The position numbers and the translations under genes were made by a program. Below, in pieces: positions 8,403-17,387 of a stretch of 64,000 bases of DNA; positions within the stretch are counted from its first letter, which is position 1; the number at the start of each line of letters is the position of its first letter. Below the pieces are notes generated by a model. The model made no database searches. It saw only the letters and a program-made list of their open reading frames with translations, and had not been told where the DNA came from. Source of the DNA: Bacteroidaceae bacterium (lineage in GTDB: Bacteria > Bacteroidota > Bacteroidia > Bacteroidales > Bacteroidaceae); contig JAGCPB010000044.1 of assembly GCA_017642425.1 (NCBI GenBank), forward strand, positions 1-64,000, read 5' to 3'.

Positions 8403-10502
8403 ATGCTGACTCAAGCCAGGTTCATGAAACTGTTTCCGGCAATGACAGTTGTAATACTGTTGCTGTCGGTTACCGGCCCTTTGATGGCTCAAAGTACCCT
8501 GTCGCAGAATCAGGACGGTTTTAATGGTGAAACCATGGACGGATTCATGAACATGGACCCCGACAAGGACTCTACTGTAGTGGAACGCACCGTATCAAAG
8601 GATTACTTTCAGTGGACCATAAACACCAACACGGGTCTTCCGGATATCATACAGCCCGACACCCTTCACCACTCATTCCATAACGTCCATCTTACGGAAG
8701 GCATGTACGGCACCTACAGTCATCTGGGTAATATGGGTTCACCCAGACTGTCACGCCTCTGGTTTGAGCGTGAGAGTCCGGATGACTTTATCTTTGATGC
8801 TCCGTATGATTTCTGGGTCAAGAACCCGGATCAGTTCCGATTTACCGATGCCAAATCACCGCACTTGAGCATTGACTACTACAAGGGTGGCAACAGACGC
8901 ACGGGCGAAGAGCACATAAAAGGATACTTTGCAGCCAATTTCAACAAAAAGGTAGGCATTGGCTTTGACCTGGATTACCAGCTGGGACGCGGGCGTTATG
9001 ACAGTCAGTCCACATCCATGTTTGACTCACGTCTTTACACTTATTATCGTGGCGACATGTACCACCTGTATGTTACTGTCAACAAGGACCAGATGAAAAT
9101 TGCAGAGAACGGAGGTATCCAGGACAAGCGTTACATCACAAATCCTGAGGCCATGGCCGAGGGCCGCAAGCAGTACTCACCCGAGGACATCCCGTTCCGT
9201 ATGTATTATAACTGGAACAACATAAAACGGTCACAGGCTTTGGTCAACCAAGAGTTGACCATAAGAAAGGTCACTCACCATACAGACAGCATCGGCGATA
9301 CCATTTATACATTCACCCGTAATATAGAGTTCGGCAAGGCTGCCCACACACTGGAAATAGGCCAGCTGCAACGCAGATACATTTATTATCAGGTACCTGA
9401 CGGTTACTACACCCATACCTTCCTCAAGAACGACTCAACGGACAGGATGAAGAACTTTTATTTGACAAACACCCTGTCACTGTCATTGATTGAAGGTTCC
9501 ACAAAATGGGCATTGGCTGGTCTGTCGGCATTTGCCAGATATGAATACCGGAACTATTCCATGCCCGATACTCTGGCCGGAGCCGGAGAATATATGCGCC
9601 GGTACAGTGAAGGCAACTTCTCTGTAGGAGGTCAGTTGGAGAAAGCACAGGGAGACAACCTGACATTCCGCGCTGAAGCCGAAACTTTTATTCTGGGTGA
9701 AAGTCTGGGAGATTTCTCACTGGCAGGAGAGATGGAACTTAGCTATCCCGTTCTTGGCATGGATGCCAGCATAGGTGCTTATGCTGAAATGTCAGCTTCG
9801 GAATCACCTTTCTTCCTGGCCAGTCAGCACTCTACGTTCGCATGGTGGGATAAAGAGTTCAGCAAGGAGTTCCGCACCCGGTTTGGAGGTCATCTGGATA
9901 TAGACAAGACCGGTACACGTTTCATGCTTGACGTGGAGAATGTGGCAAACTACGTATATCTCAAGAATGATGCTGGAGCATACATAAACGGAGACGGTGT
10001 CTCCCAGCCCTCCTACTCCATTACGGCCGACCAGTATGACGGCTCCATCCAGGTTCTCTGCGCCACACTTCAGCAGAACCTTAAACTCGGTCCGCTTCAT
10101 TGGGACAATCATATCACCTACCAACTCTCAGGCAACAGGAAAATCATCCCGTTGCCGGACCTGAATATATTCTCTGACCTCTATTTCAAGTTTGTCTATT
10201 ATAATAGGCTGCATCTGGAGGTTGGAGCCAACGCGCTGTTCTTTACCCGTTATAATGCACCGGGATACTGTCCTGCCGTAGGCTATTTTCACCTGCAGAA
10301 TGACGGATTCACACAGCAGGTTGGAGGTTATCCGTTGCTTACGGGATACGTGAACTGCAGTCTCCGCGGCGTACGTTTCTACATTATGTACTATCATGCC
10401 AATGACGGGCTCATGAACAACCGCGACTCATTCATAGTTCCAGGATATCCGGCCAATCCCGGCATGGTCAAGTTTGGTCTCAGCTGGATATTCTATGATT
10501 AA
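8403..10502 (+). CDS. Putative outer-membrane porin (Porin_10-like beta-barrel)
   Basis: A 699-residue protein. The signal peptide lies within the first 29 residues (LFPAMTVVILLLSVTGPLMA). The start could also be the in-frame ATG at 8424. The rest is rich in aromatic, Gly and alternating polar/apolar strands. It has the Porin_10-like features of a N-terminal FQWTINTNTG/PDTLHHSFHN segment, SHLGNMGSPRLSRLWFER and a C-terminal barrel (GYPLLTGYVNCSLRGVRFYI). These putative porins are found in Bacteroidota; substrates are unknown. It starts 1 bp after the J-like gene stop and is followed after 18 bp by an oxidoreductase gene, so it belongs to the same transcription unit. Confidence 0.8.
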   Translation: MLTQARFMKLFPAMTVVILLLSVTGPLMAQSTLSQNQDGFNGETMDGFMNMDPDKDSTVVERTVSKDYFQWTINTNTGLPDIIQPDTLHHSFHNVHLTEGMYGTYSHLGNMGSPRLSRLWFERESPDDFIFDAPYDFWVKNPDQFRFTDAKSPHLSIDYYKGGNRRTGEEHIKGYFAANFNKKVGIGFDLDYQLGRGRYDSQSTSMFDSRLYTYYRGDMYHLYVTVNKDQMKIAENGGIQDKRYITNPEAMAEGRKQYSPEDIPFRMYYNWNNIKRSQALVNQELTIRKVTHHTDSIGDTIYTFTRNIEFGKAAHTLEIGQLQRRYIYYQVPDGYYTHTFLKNDSTDRMKNFYLTNTLSLSLIEGSTKWALAGLSAFARYEYRNYSMPDTLAGAGEYMRRYSEGNFSVGGQLEKAQGDNLTFRAEAETFILGESLGDFSLAGEMELSYPVLGMDASIGAYAEMSASESPFFLASQHSTFAWWDKEFSKEFRTRFGGHLDIDKTGTRFMLDVENVANYVYLKNDAGAYINGDGVSQPSYSITADQYDGSIQVLCATLQQNLKLGPLHWDNHITYQLSGNRKIIPLPDLNIFSDLYFKFVYYNRLHLEVGANALFFTRYNAPGYCPAVGYFHLQNDGFTQQVGGYPLLTGYVNCSLRGVRFYIMYYHANDGLMNNRDSFIVPGYPANPGMVKFGLSWIFYD

Positions 10503-10520
10503 CTGAAAGTTTATCCTGAT

Positions 10521-11489
10521 ATGATCAGATGGGGTTTTATAGGATGCGGGCAAGTGACCGAAAAAAAGAGCGGTCCTGCTTTCGCCAAGGCCGATGGCTC
10601 TGCAATTGAGGCTGTAATGAGCCGCGACAAGGCCAAGGCACAGTCATATGCCCAGAGACACGGAATTGGGAAATACTATACTGATGCCATGGATATAATT
10701 GATGATCCCAATGTAGATGCCGTATACATAGCCACCCCGCCATCATCACATGCCACATACGCCATAATGGCCATGAAAGCCGGCAAACCTGTCTACATAG
10801 AAAAGCCCATGGCACAGAGCTACGAGGAGTGCATGCGTATTAACCGCGTATCACGCGAGACTGGAGTTCCCTGCTTTGTAGCCTACTATCGCCGTTATCT
10901 GCCCTATTTTCTGAAAGTCAAGGAATTACTTCCACAGATAGGCAAACTCATAAACGTACAGATTCGTTTTGCCCAACCGCCCAAGGAACTTGACTATAAC
11001 AGCACCAATCTGCCGTGGCGCGTCATTCCCGACATATCGGGTGGCGGTTATTTCTATGACCTTGCCCCGCATCAGATCGATATGGTACAGGAACTTTGCG
11101 GTTGCATAATTGATGCATACGGACTTTGCAGCAACCGCGGCGGCCTGTATCAGGCAGAGGATACCGTAAGCGCCTGCTTCAAGTTTGAGAACGGTCTGGT
11201 AGGCTCCGGTTCATGGTGTTTTGTGGCCGATGAATCCGCCAAGGAGGACCGCATTGAACTGATAGGAGACAAGGGAATGATCTGTTTCTCTGTATTCACA
11301 TTCCAGCCAATAGCGCTGCATGACAGCGATGGCCGTCACGAGTTTGACATACCAAACCCCGAGCATGTTCAGTTCCCGCTGGTACAGGCTGTGGTTGACC
11401 ACCTTAACGGCAAGTCTGTCTGTTCCTGCGACGGCATCAGCGCCACCCCCACCAACTGGGTCATGGACCGCATCCTTGGTAAGTTCTGA
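10521..11489 (+). CDS. Gfo/Idh/MocA-family NAD(P)-dependent oxidoreductase
   Basis: A 322-residue cytoplasmic enzyme. The Rossmann loop is GFIGCGQVTEKKSGPAF (residues 5-21). The dinucleotide-domain end carries the catalytic-lysine motif EKPMAQ (94-99), and YDLAPHQIDM (about 178-187) supplies the usual Asp/His pair of the C-terminal alpha/beta domain. Family members oxidise or reduce sugars, inositols or related polyols, and the substrate cannot be named here. It is the last gene of the operon, 18 bp after the porin. A link between the porin and a sugar-type substrate is possible but only inferred. Confidence 0.88.
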   Translation: MIRWGFIGCGQVTEKKSGPAFAKADGSAIEAVMSRDKAKAQSYAQRHGIGKYYTDAMDIIDDPNVDAVYIATPPSSHATYAIMAMKAGKPVYIEKPMAQSYEECMRINRVSRETGVPCFVAYYRRYLPYFLKVKELLPQIGKLINVQIRFAQPPKELDYNSTNLPWRVIPDISGGGYFYDLAPHQIDMVQELCGCIIDAYGLCSNRGGLYQAEDTVSACFKFENGLVGSGSWCFVADESAKEDRIELIGDKGMICFSVFTFQPIALHDSDGRHEFDIPNPEHVQFPLVQAVVDHLNGKSVCSCDGISATPTNWVMDRILGKF

Positions 11490-11502
11490 CAATACAAAAA
11501 TA

Positions 11503-11533
11503 ATTCCGGCAAGTCACCAAGACCTGCCGGAAT
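11503..11533. terminator. Hairpin between convergent genes
   Basis: ATTCCGGCA (11503-11511) pairs with TGCCGGAAT (11525-11533). On the minus strand it is followed by a T-rich run (TTATTTTTG), so it best fits termination of the leftward FadL-like gene. Confidence 0.6.
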
Positions 11534-11566
11534 CCGCCTAAATTATCTCAAAGTCAAAGAATTGTA

Positions 11567-13009
11567 TCAGAAATTCCAACCTACGGTTACCAACAGCTTG
11601 TTGGTAATTACATTATAGTTTACGGTAGGATCCGCATATTTACTCTCTATATAATATTCATTTATATTGAACTCATTTTTCTTTATGCCATGAACGAATG
11701 CCATGTCAAAATAGAACTGGGTGTTATCGTTGTCAGGTTCAGAGCAATAGCCCAGTCCTAACGAGAAGTTTTGGCGTTCTACAGGGCGGATTACCTGACA
11801 ATCAGTAGACTGACGCATCTGGTTATATTCAGAATCATTCAAATACGGTACCGCACCGTCTTTAAACATGGATCCGCTTGTGGTATAACCGGCTCTGAGA
11901 GACACCTTGCCAATATTCTGTTCAATGCCAAATCGCATTAAGGAGTAGTCTTTATAATCAACCGCACCCTGATTCAGCATCTGCACGTTATCTATTGACA
12001 ATGATGACCTTCCGGCAAAATGTCTCTCATACTCAAAGCCTAAAGCTGTCTGAAGAACGGTAAAACCGGCACTCAAATCAATTGACCAGGGTGATGTATA
12101 ACGGTATTTAACGCCCGCTGTAGCCTTCTCCCCGTCAAATGTCTTTCCCGGTAGAGCCTTAAGGAAATCAGCATACTGAAGATCCTGTCTGAACCATGTA
12201 GGACTCTTGGCAGCTACACCTATGCGCAGAGCAGGGATAGGACGGAATACCGCTCCAAACGCCATATTGAATCCAGCACCGGTGGCGGTATTCATCTTCT
12301 CAACCGCCACAATCTTCTCTTCGGGAGTATTTGTTGAAGGGTCTTCGGGATAATAGTCAAAGAAGTAACCTTCAGACCAGGTGTCTGTAGTCAGAAGGCC
12401 TACAGTCCATCCAAGATAGAGTACATCTGACAATCCGCATGATATGTTGAAATCAAAAGAGTTTATCTTATTGCGCTGACGATCCTGAAAATCACGCTGA
12501 GCGGTTTTTCCGTTGTCATCAGGTTCTGGCTGGTCATCAAAATAATCCAGATTGAAATCAGTATTCAGCAGCTTGCGGTATGCAAAGCCAAAATTGACAT
12601 GATTCTCAGAACCGTCATATCCCGAAAATACCATGGATATGTTGTCAATTGCCGGCAGGACATCAGACTTGTTGTTATGTGAAGCGTATTTTATGCCGTT
12701 ATAAGCCTTTACAGGATTGTCAAGCGTTGCTAAAGGATTTGTTTCAACCGAATTGCCGAAGAATGATATTGACATATTGATATCACTGTTGTGGTACAAC
12801 CCTATACCGGCCGGATTATGGCTGATTACAGACATGTCATTTCCCAAAGCACCCATAGCACCGCCCATACCCACATAACGGGCAGTACCGTTCAGTTCCT
12901 CATCATATAACTTGGCCGCATCGAATGAACTCTGGGCATTAACCGCAACTGTGGCCACCATCATTGCTATTGCAAAGGTAAATCTGTATGTTTTCATAAT
13001 TGTTTTCAT
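11567..13009 (-). CDS. FadL/OmpP1-like outer-membrane transport protein
   Basis: A 480-residue exported protein with a signal peptide (MKTYRFTFAIAMMVATVAVNA; the start may be the second ATG, 5 codons in). The mature N-terminus (YDEELNGTARYVGMGGAMGALGNDMSVISHNPAGIGLY) has the MGGA/NPAG pattern of the FadL/OmpP1 and PorV-like group. It is followed by many amphipathic strands and ends with a terminal Phe (VTVGWNF), the usual outer-membrane assembly signal. FadL proteins move hydrophobic compounds across the outer membrane, while Bacteroidota relatives often have unknown cargo. It lies 57 bp downstream of the Ser/Arg-repeat gene on the same strand, probably in one transcript. Confidence 0.8.
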   Translation of the reverse strand: MKTIMKTYRFTFAIAMMVATVAVNAQSSFDAAKLYDEELNGTARYVGMGGAMGALGNDMSVISHNPAGIGLYHNSDINMSISFFGNSVETNPLATLDNPVKAYNGIKYASHNNKSDVLPAIDNISMVFSGYDGSENHVNFGFAYRKLLNTDFNLDYFDDQPEPDDNGKTAQRDFQDRQRNKINSFDFNISCGLSDVLYLGWTVGLLTTDTWSEGYFFDYYPEDPSTNTPEEKIVAVEKMNTATGAGFNMAFGAVFRPIPALRIGVAAKSPTWFRQDLQYADFLKALPGKTFDGEKATAGVKYRYTSPWSIDLSAGFTVLQTALGFEYERHFAGRSSLSIDNVQMLNQGAVDYKDYSLMRFGIEQNIGKVSLRAGYTTSGSMFKDGAVPYLNDSEYNQMRQSTDCQVIRPVERQNFSLGLGYCSEPDNDNTQFYFDMAFVHGIKKNEFNINEYYIESKYADPTVNYNVITNKLLVTVGWNF

Positions 13010-13066
13010 TTATGCGTTATCAATTGGAAACTATGAGATCACTATCTTACGGATTTTGAACCGGAG

Positions 13067-14680
13067 TCAACGTCTTGATGAACTACCCATAGAACCGCTG
13101 GAACTGCTGCCGGAGCTAAAACTGCCGGAACTGCTTGAGCCACCGGAGCTGTAGCTGCCGGAACTGCTGCTACCTGAACTGTAACTGCTGCTACCGGAGC
13201 TGTAACTGCCGGAACTGGAACTGCGGCTTGAGCTTGAACTGCGTGACGAACTGCTTGCAGAACCGGAACGTGAGACGGAGCTACTGCTTGTGTTGGCCGG
13301 CGAAGCACTGCGGCTTGAGCTGGAACTGCCACTGCTTACACTGCGGCTTGAACTGGAGCTACTGCTGCTTACGCTGCGGCTTGAAGAACTGCCGGAGTTG
13401 GTACGTGTAGTATTTGAACTACCGCTGCTTACACTACGGCTGGTACTTGAGCTGCTGCTTACACTGCGGCTGGTACTTGAGCTGCTGCTTACACTGCGGC
13501 TTGAACTTGAACTGCTGCTTACACTGCGGCTGGTGGAACTGCCGGAGTTGCTGCGTGCAGTACTTGTACTGCCACTGCTTACGCTACGGCTTGTACTGGT
13601 GCTGCTGGGCCTGTCATAAGTGTTGCCTGACTGGGTTGACCTTGAAGTCTCATTGCTGACCGAACGTGAAGCGCTTGAACGGCTTGATGTGGCAGGGGCT
13701 ACACTCTTAACCTGAGATGAACCGGTGCTTGAAGTACTTCTGTTGGCAGCAGATGCGGTCCTGGCTGTAGTCTGGACACTGCGGTCGTTTTGTGTTACAG
13801 TGCGGGCCACAGTACCTTCATTGCCTCTTACTGCCGAACGGCTCGGAGAGGGATTTGACACAGCCTCTACACGGGTTGTACGGGATATACTTCTGTCTGA
13901 TACTGAACCGCTCAGATTCCTGTCCCAACCACCGCCTTTGATTCTGCTGCTGGGAGCAAACCTGTCAACGCGTGCGCTGTTTACGGTCCTGTTGTCAACG
14001 TATATGTAATTTCTGGAATATACCGGTCCGTAATAGTATGACCTGTAGTAATACGGTTCATAATACCATGCGTCATAACGCCAGGGATCGTAATACCAGG
14101 GATCATAGTACCAGGGATCATAATAATATGTATGGGAATAATACCAGTAACGGTCATCAAAGTAACGGTCCCAATATATTACGTCCCAAAGTATGTCATC
14201 ATAAAGAGAATAGTATGGACGACCGTAATGGCGGAATCGGTACAGACGACGTGTCAGATAATAATCCTCTACGGCATCATTATAGCCTTCGGCATACGAC
14301 CCGTTGTCATCATATACATACTTTTGTCCGTTCGGATCAAGGACGTATACTGTATCATGTATATAAACGGTAGGTACATCGTCCAGTATGGAACCGTCCT
14401 CATACTGGATCTGACTGGTCCCGTAAGTATAACGGCGGTTATATTCATCAGGATCGCGGTCCACTATGATCTGGGGAGTCTGCTTTACTACCGGGGCAGC
14501 CTGCTCCACCACCGGAGCCGTTTCCGTATAAGTAGGGGTACGCGTAATAGTAGCGCTCTGTGACGTTGACGAGCTTGATGAACTGCCGGTATTCCTGCCG
14601 GTTGAGTACAAGTCGTTTCTCTGCGCACCGGCTGTCACTGTGACTGCCATCAATGCTATGAACAATACTGACTTTTTCAT
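13067..14680 (-). CDS. Exported low-complexity Tyr/Trp- and Ser/Arg-repeat protein
   Basis: A 537-residue protein with signal peptide (MKKSVLFIALMAVTVTAGA). A central segment (about residues 165-225) is extremely aromatic, with three YYDPW units in a row. The last about 270 residues are Ser-dominated with Arg at intervals (SRSVSSSSSTSRSVSS), Gly near the end, and terminal SSRR. No enzyme domain is recognisable. Such composition suggests an extended surface, adhesive or nucleic-acid/peptidoglycan-contacting coat protein, but function is unknown. The coding frame is supported by the signal peptide, the promoter-like box upstream and codon-periodic repeats. Long open frames on the opposite strand are by-products of the Ser repeats. 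It lies upstream of the FadL-like gene. Confidence 0.7.
   Translation of the reverse strand: MKKSVLFIALMAVTVTAGAQRNDLYSTGRNTGSSSSSSTSQSATITRTPTYTETAPVVEQAAPVVKQTPQIIVDRDPDEYNRRYTYGTSQIQYEDGSILDDVPTVYIHDTVYVLDPNGQKYVYDDNGSYAEGYNDAVEDYYLTRRLYRFRHYGRPYYSLYDDILWDVIYWDRYFDDRYWYYSHTYYYDPWYYDPWYYDPWRYDAWYYEPYYYRSYYYGPVYSRNYIYVDNRTVNSARVDRFAPSSRIKGGGWDRNLSGSVSDRSISRTTRVEAVSNPSPSRSAVRGNEGTVARTVTQNDRSVQTTARTASAANRSTSSTGSSQVKSVAPATSSRSSASRSVSNETSRSTQSGNTYDRPSSTSTSRSVSSGSTSTARSNSGSSTSRSVSSSSSSSRSVSSSSSTSRSVSSSSSTSRSVSSGSSNTTRTNSGSSSSRSVSSSSSSSSRSVSSGSSSSSRSASPANTSSSSVSRSGSASSSSRSSSSSRSSSSGSYSSGSSSYSSGSSSSGSYSSGGSSSSGSFSSGSSSSGSMGSSSRR
13411..13530 (-). repeat. 30-bp tandem repeat inside the Ser/Arg protein gene
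   Basis: Four consecutive 30-bp units. Those at 13441-13470 and 13471-13500 are identical, 13501-13530 is close, and 13411-13440 is more diverged. Each encodes ten residues of the SRSVSSSSST type. In-frame length favours copy-number variation between strains. Confidence 0.85.
14081..14125 (-). repeat. 15-bp tandem repeat encoding YYDPW
   Basis: Three 15-bp units beginning CCAGGGATC on the plus strand (14081, 14096, 14111). Each reads YYDPW on the minus strand, and variants of the unit continue on the left side. Confidence 0.8.
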
Positions 14681-14711
14681 AACCGTATGATTTTTTGGTT
14701 TCTTTCCAATG

Positions 14712-14741
14712 CAAAAATAATACGGTAATTATACCCGCAAC
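14712..14741 (-). promoter_or_regulatory. Candidate promoter of the Ser/Arg-repeat gene
   Basis: Minus-strand TATTTTTG (14712-14719) with GTTG (14738-14741) 18 bp upstream. It lies 32 bp before the start codon at 14680. The -7 box is exact, the -33 box weak. Confidence 0.45.
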
Positions 14742-14780
14742 AGGGAAATTTCCTAAAAAACCAGGGGAAAATCCCTAAAG

Positions 14781-15620
14781 TTATTTTATGCGGAGGGAGT
14801 TGAAATCAGCCTCGGAGCCCTTGAATACGTTGAAATCGGTGTATTCTTCTATTCCAGCCACACTGGCATGGTCAGAGAACTGCCACATAAGCCAGGGCCG
14901 GTCAGTCTCCGGACGTGACACATAATAGTGAGCAACCCAGAACGGGTAACTGTCAAACGCAGGACCGCTAAGATGACGCCTGCGGAATTTTGTAGAGGAA
15001 TAAATTACAGGCTTGGCTCCATAATGTGCTTCAAGAGCCTTGAGGAATACCAGCAACTCACGCTGCAGGTCTTCCGATGAGCGTCCCGTGCGTTCCACAT
15101 CAACCACAGGTACAAAATCACCTTTCTGGAGTTTCACCGTATTGATGTAGTGCTCCGCCTGTTTTTCGGGCGATGTTCCGGGATTATAGAAATGATATAC
15201 ACCGCACACGAACCCTGCGGCACGGGCTGCACGGATATTGTCCAGAAACTCCGGATCGGTAAAAGTGCTGCCTTCGGTCGCCTTCATTATTACGAACCTT
15301 ATGGGATATCCGTTTGCGGCCGATGAGAGCGCCACCCTGTCCCAATCAATCTTTCCCTGATGGTGAGACACGTCAATTCCATAGCACAGATATCCTGACG
15401 GCAGACAGACCCCGTACTCTTTTGTGCCTTTGCAAGGTCTCCATCGGTAGAAATATGGACGCAGGAAAAGGTAATAGGCACAAATGGATATCAGAACTAT
15501 GATCGCTCCGGTAATAAGCCAGTGCAACCAGTCAGGCATCATATAAAAGGGCTTCCGTCCTTTCTTTTTGGGGACGGAAACCCTTTTCTTCTTTTTATTT
15601 TTGCCTTTGCCGGCCGGCAT
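14781..15620 (-). CDS. Membrane-anchored GH25 lysozyme-like muramidase
   Basis: A 279-residue protein. A very basic N-terminus (KGKNKKKKRVSVPKKKGRK) precedes one transmembrane helix (about 33-55), so the catalytic domain faces the periplasm. The GH25 domain runs from about 78 to 279. YGIDVSHHQGKIDW contains Asp83, IMKATEGSTFTD has Glu116, and VVDVE has Asp174 and Glu176, all expected at the active centre of a GH25 TIM-like barrel that cleaves MurNAc-beta-1,4-GlcNAc. It may remodel peptidoglycan of the cell itself or act on competitor wall fragments. It lies 24 bp downstream of pfp on the same strand. Confidence 0.88.
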   Translation of the reverse strand: MPAGKGKNKKKKRVSVPKKKGRKPFYMMPDWLHWLITGAIIVLISICAYYLFLRPYFYRWRPCKGTKEYGVCLPSGYLCYGIDVSHHQGKIDWDRVALSSAANGYPIRFVIMKATEGSTFTDPEFLDNIRAARAAGFVCGVYHFYNPGTSPEKQAEHYINTVKLQKGDFVPVVDVERTGRSSEDLQRELLVFLKALEAHYGAKPVIYSSTKFRRRHLSGPAFDSYPFWVAHYYVSRPETDRPWLMWQFSDHASVAGIEEYTDFNVFKGSEADFNSLRIK

Positions 15621-15644
15621 AGCTTATTGTATGGTTATGCCAGC

Positions 15645-17294
15645 TTATTTCCTGTGCTCAAGCTGCAGGGTCTTGGTGGGCTGGTCGCATACCTCGGTGG
15701 GACCAAAGTACTGGATAGGACCGGGATATACGAAGCTGGTCTCGCGAGCCCATTCTGCACGATGCTTGATGAACTCCTTGAAGGGAGCGCCGTCAAGCTC
15801 AACCAGAGCCTTGCGGATAACGGGCTTCATCTCACCGTTACGCTTCTCCATGTTCATCATCATGGTGATAGGTATACCACCTGCAACCCACTCATCGGCA
15901 GGAGCAACGGTGTTCTTGATTGATGACATGTAACCGGTCTTGCCGGCAGCGATCAGCATTGATGCGTTGTAACCAAGGCTGTAGCAGTAGTCAGCGTCAA
16001 AGTTTGACGGAGCTGCGCAACGGCCCTCGTAACCGCAGAAGTGATGCTGTGTGGCATACTTGCCAAGGAACTTGCCGTCCTTCTTCCACTCAGCCAGCTT
16101 AACGCCAACCATATCGGCCAGCAACTGCTCGGTCTCGATGAGTGATACCTGAACGTTTCCGTGCGGGTCACGCTCCAGAGCCAACTGACGGCTTACGCTC
16201 TCGGGCAGGCTCTTGAATATGGTTGCATTCTCCTTGGAGAGTTTGCTTACTATGTACTGGATCTTCTTATCGGCCTGAATCATGTCGAACTCAGCCTGGT
16301 TGGCAGCCAGAACGTCATTGAGCTCGGCGATAAGCTTCTTGATGGCGGGGATGAACTCGATCAGACCCTCGGGAACCAGGACGGTACCGAAGTTGAGACC
16401 ACGTGCGGCGCGGTCAGCAACAGCCTGAGCGATATAAGTAACGATGTCATCCAGAGTCTGGTTCTTGGCCTCTACCTCCTCACCGATAAGGGTGATGTTG
16501 GGCTGGGTCTGCAGAGCGCACTCCAGAGTAACATGGCTGGCTGAACGGCCCATCAGCTTGATAAAGTGCCAGTACTTGCGGGCTGAGTTGCAGTCACGCT
16601 CAATGTTACCGATAATCTCTGAGTAAACCTTGGTAGCGGTATCAAAACCGAAAGAGGTCTCAATCTCGGAGTTCTTGAGGTCACCGTCAATGGTCTTGGG
16701 GCAACCGATTACCTGTACACCTGCGCCGATAGCCTTGTAATACTCGGCCAGAACACATGCGTTGGTGTTTGAATCATCACCGCCGATGATAACCAGAGCC
16801 TTGATGTCAAGAGCCTTAAGTATCTCCAAACCCTTGTCAAACTGATCCTTCTTCTCCAACTTGGTACGGCCTGAACCGATGATATCAAAGCCGCCGGTGT
16901 TGCGGTACTCGTCTATGATATCGGCAGTAAGCTCCATATAGTTATGGTCAACCAGACCGCCGGGGCCAAGGATGAAACCGTACAGCTTGTTGGCAGGATT
17001 CAGCTTCTTAAGTCCGTCAAACAGACCTGCAATGACGTTGTGACCACCGGGAGCCTGACCGCCAGACAAAATAACACCTGCGTTCAGGGTCTTCTTGGCA
17101 GGAGCGCCATCGGCCGGCTCGAACTTGAGGTACGGCATACCGTAGGTGTTGGGGAAGAGCTTCTTTACCTCTTCCTGATCTGCAACTGACTGTGTGGGTT
17201 CACCCTCTACAGCCTTCAAAGCACCGCGCAAAGCCTTGGGGAGTTTGGGCTGATAAGCGGCGCGGGCAATCTGTAATGCGCTTTTTGTACTCAT
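15645..17294 (-). CDS. pfp: Diphosphate-fructose-6-phosphate 1-phosphotransferase (PPi-PFK)
   Basis: A 549-residue enzyme of the long PPi-dependent phosphofructokinase class. GGQAPGGHNV (about 78-87) is the phosphate loop. GGDDSNTNA (171-179) carries the second Asp after GGD that marks PPi rather than ATP specificity. PKTIDGDLKN (199-208) holds the catalytic Asp, and MGRSASHVTLECAL (from 248) is the F6P site. It phosphorylates fructose 6-phosphate reversibly with pyrophosphate in glycolysis and gluconeogenesis. The ATG at 17294 gives the family N-terminus MSTKSALQIARAAYQPKLP. A separate pfkA lies at 54.6 kb, so both enzyme types are encoded within 40 kb. Confidence 0.95.
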   Translation of the reverse strand: MSTKSALQIARAAYQPKLPKALRGALKAVEGEPTQSVADQEEVKKLFPNTYGMPYLKFEPADGAPAKKTLNAGVILSGGQAPGGHNVIAGLFDGLKKLNPANKLYGFILGPGGLVDHNYMELTADIIDEYRNTGGFDIIGSGRTKLEKKDQFDKGLEILKALDIKALVIIGGDDSNTNACVLAEYYKAIGAGVQVIGCPKTIDGDLKNSEIETSFGFDTATKVYSEIIGNIERDCNSARKYWHFIKLMGRSASHVTLECALQTQPNITLIGEEVEAKNQTLDDIVTYIAQAVADRAARGLNFGTVLVPEGLIEFIPAIKKLIAELNDVLAANQAEFDMIQADKKIQYIVSKLSKENATIFKSLPESVSRQLALERDPHGNVQVSLIETEQLLADMVGVKLAEWKKDGKFLGKYATQHHFCGYEGRCAAPSNFDADYCYSLGYNASMLIAAGKTGYMSSIKNTVAPADEWVAGGIPITMMMNMEKRNGEMKPVIRKALVELDGAPFKEFIKHRAEWARETSFVYPGPIQYFGPTEVCDQPTKTLQLEHRK

Positions 17295-17336
17295 TTGAAT
17301 TGTATATTTGTTTAAATACCTCTCTAAAAAAGTATA

Positions 17337-17366
17337 GGTGCGCAAATTTCGTCAAAAATGCGCACC
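17337..17366. terminator. Inverted repeat GGTGCGCA/TGCGCACC
   Basis: Eight-bp perfect stem (17337-17344 with 17359-17366). On the minus strand it is followed by TATACTTTTTT. This fits a terminator for the outer-membrane protein gene just upstream on that strand. An operator role for pfp is possible because the pfp start is only 43 bp further on. Confidence 0.5.
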
Positions 17367-17387
17367 CTTGCAAATATTTGTCTGTTT

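Noticed and set aside
13135..13659. Several long open frames on the plus strand, rich in Leu, Glu and Cys
   Set aside because: They are shadows of the Ser/Arg repeats of the minus-strand gene (AGC/TCC-type codons read as GCT/GGA). They have no start context, signal or motif.
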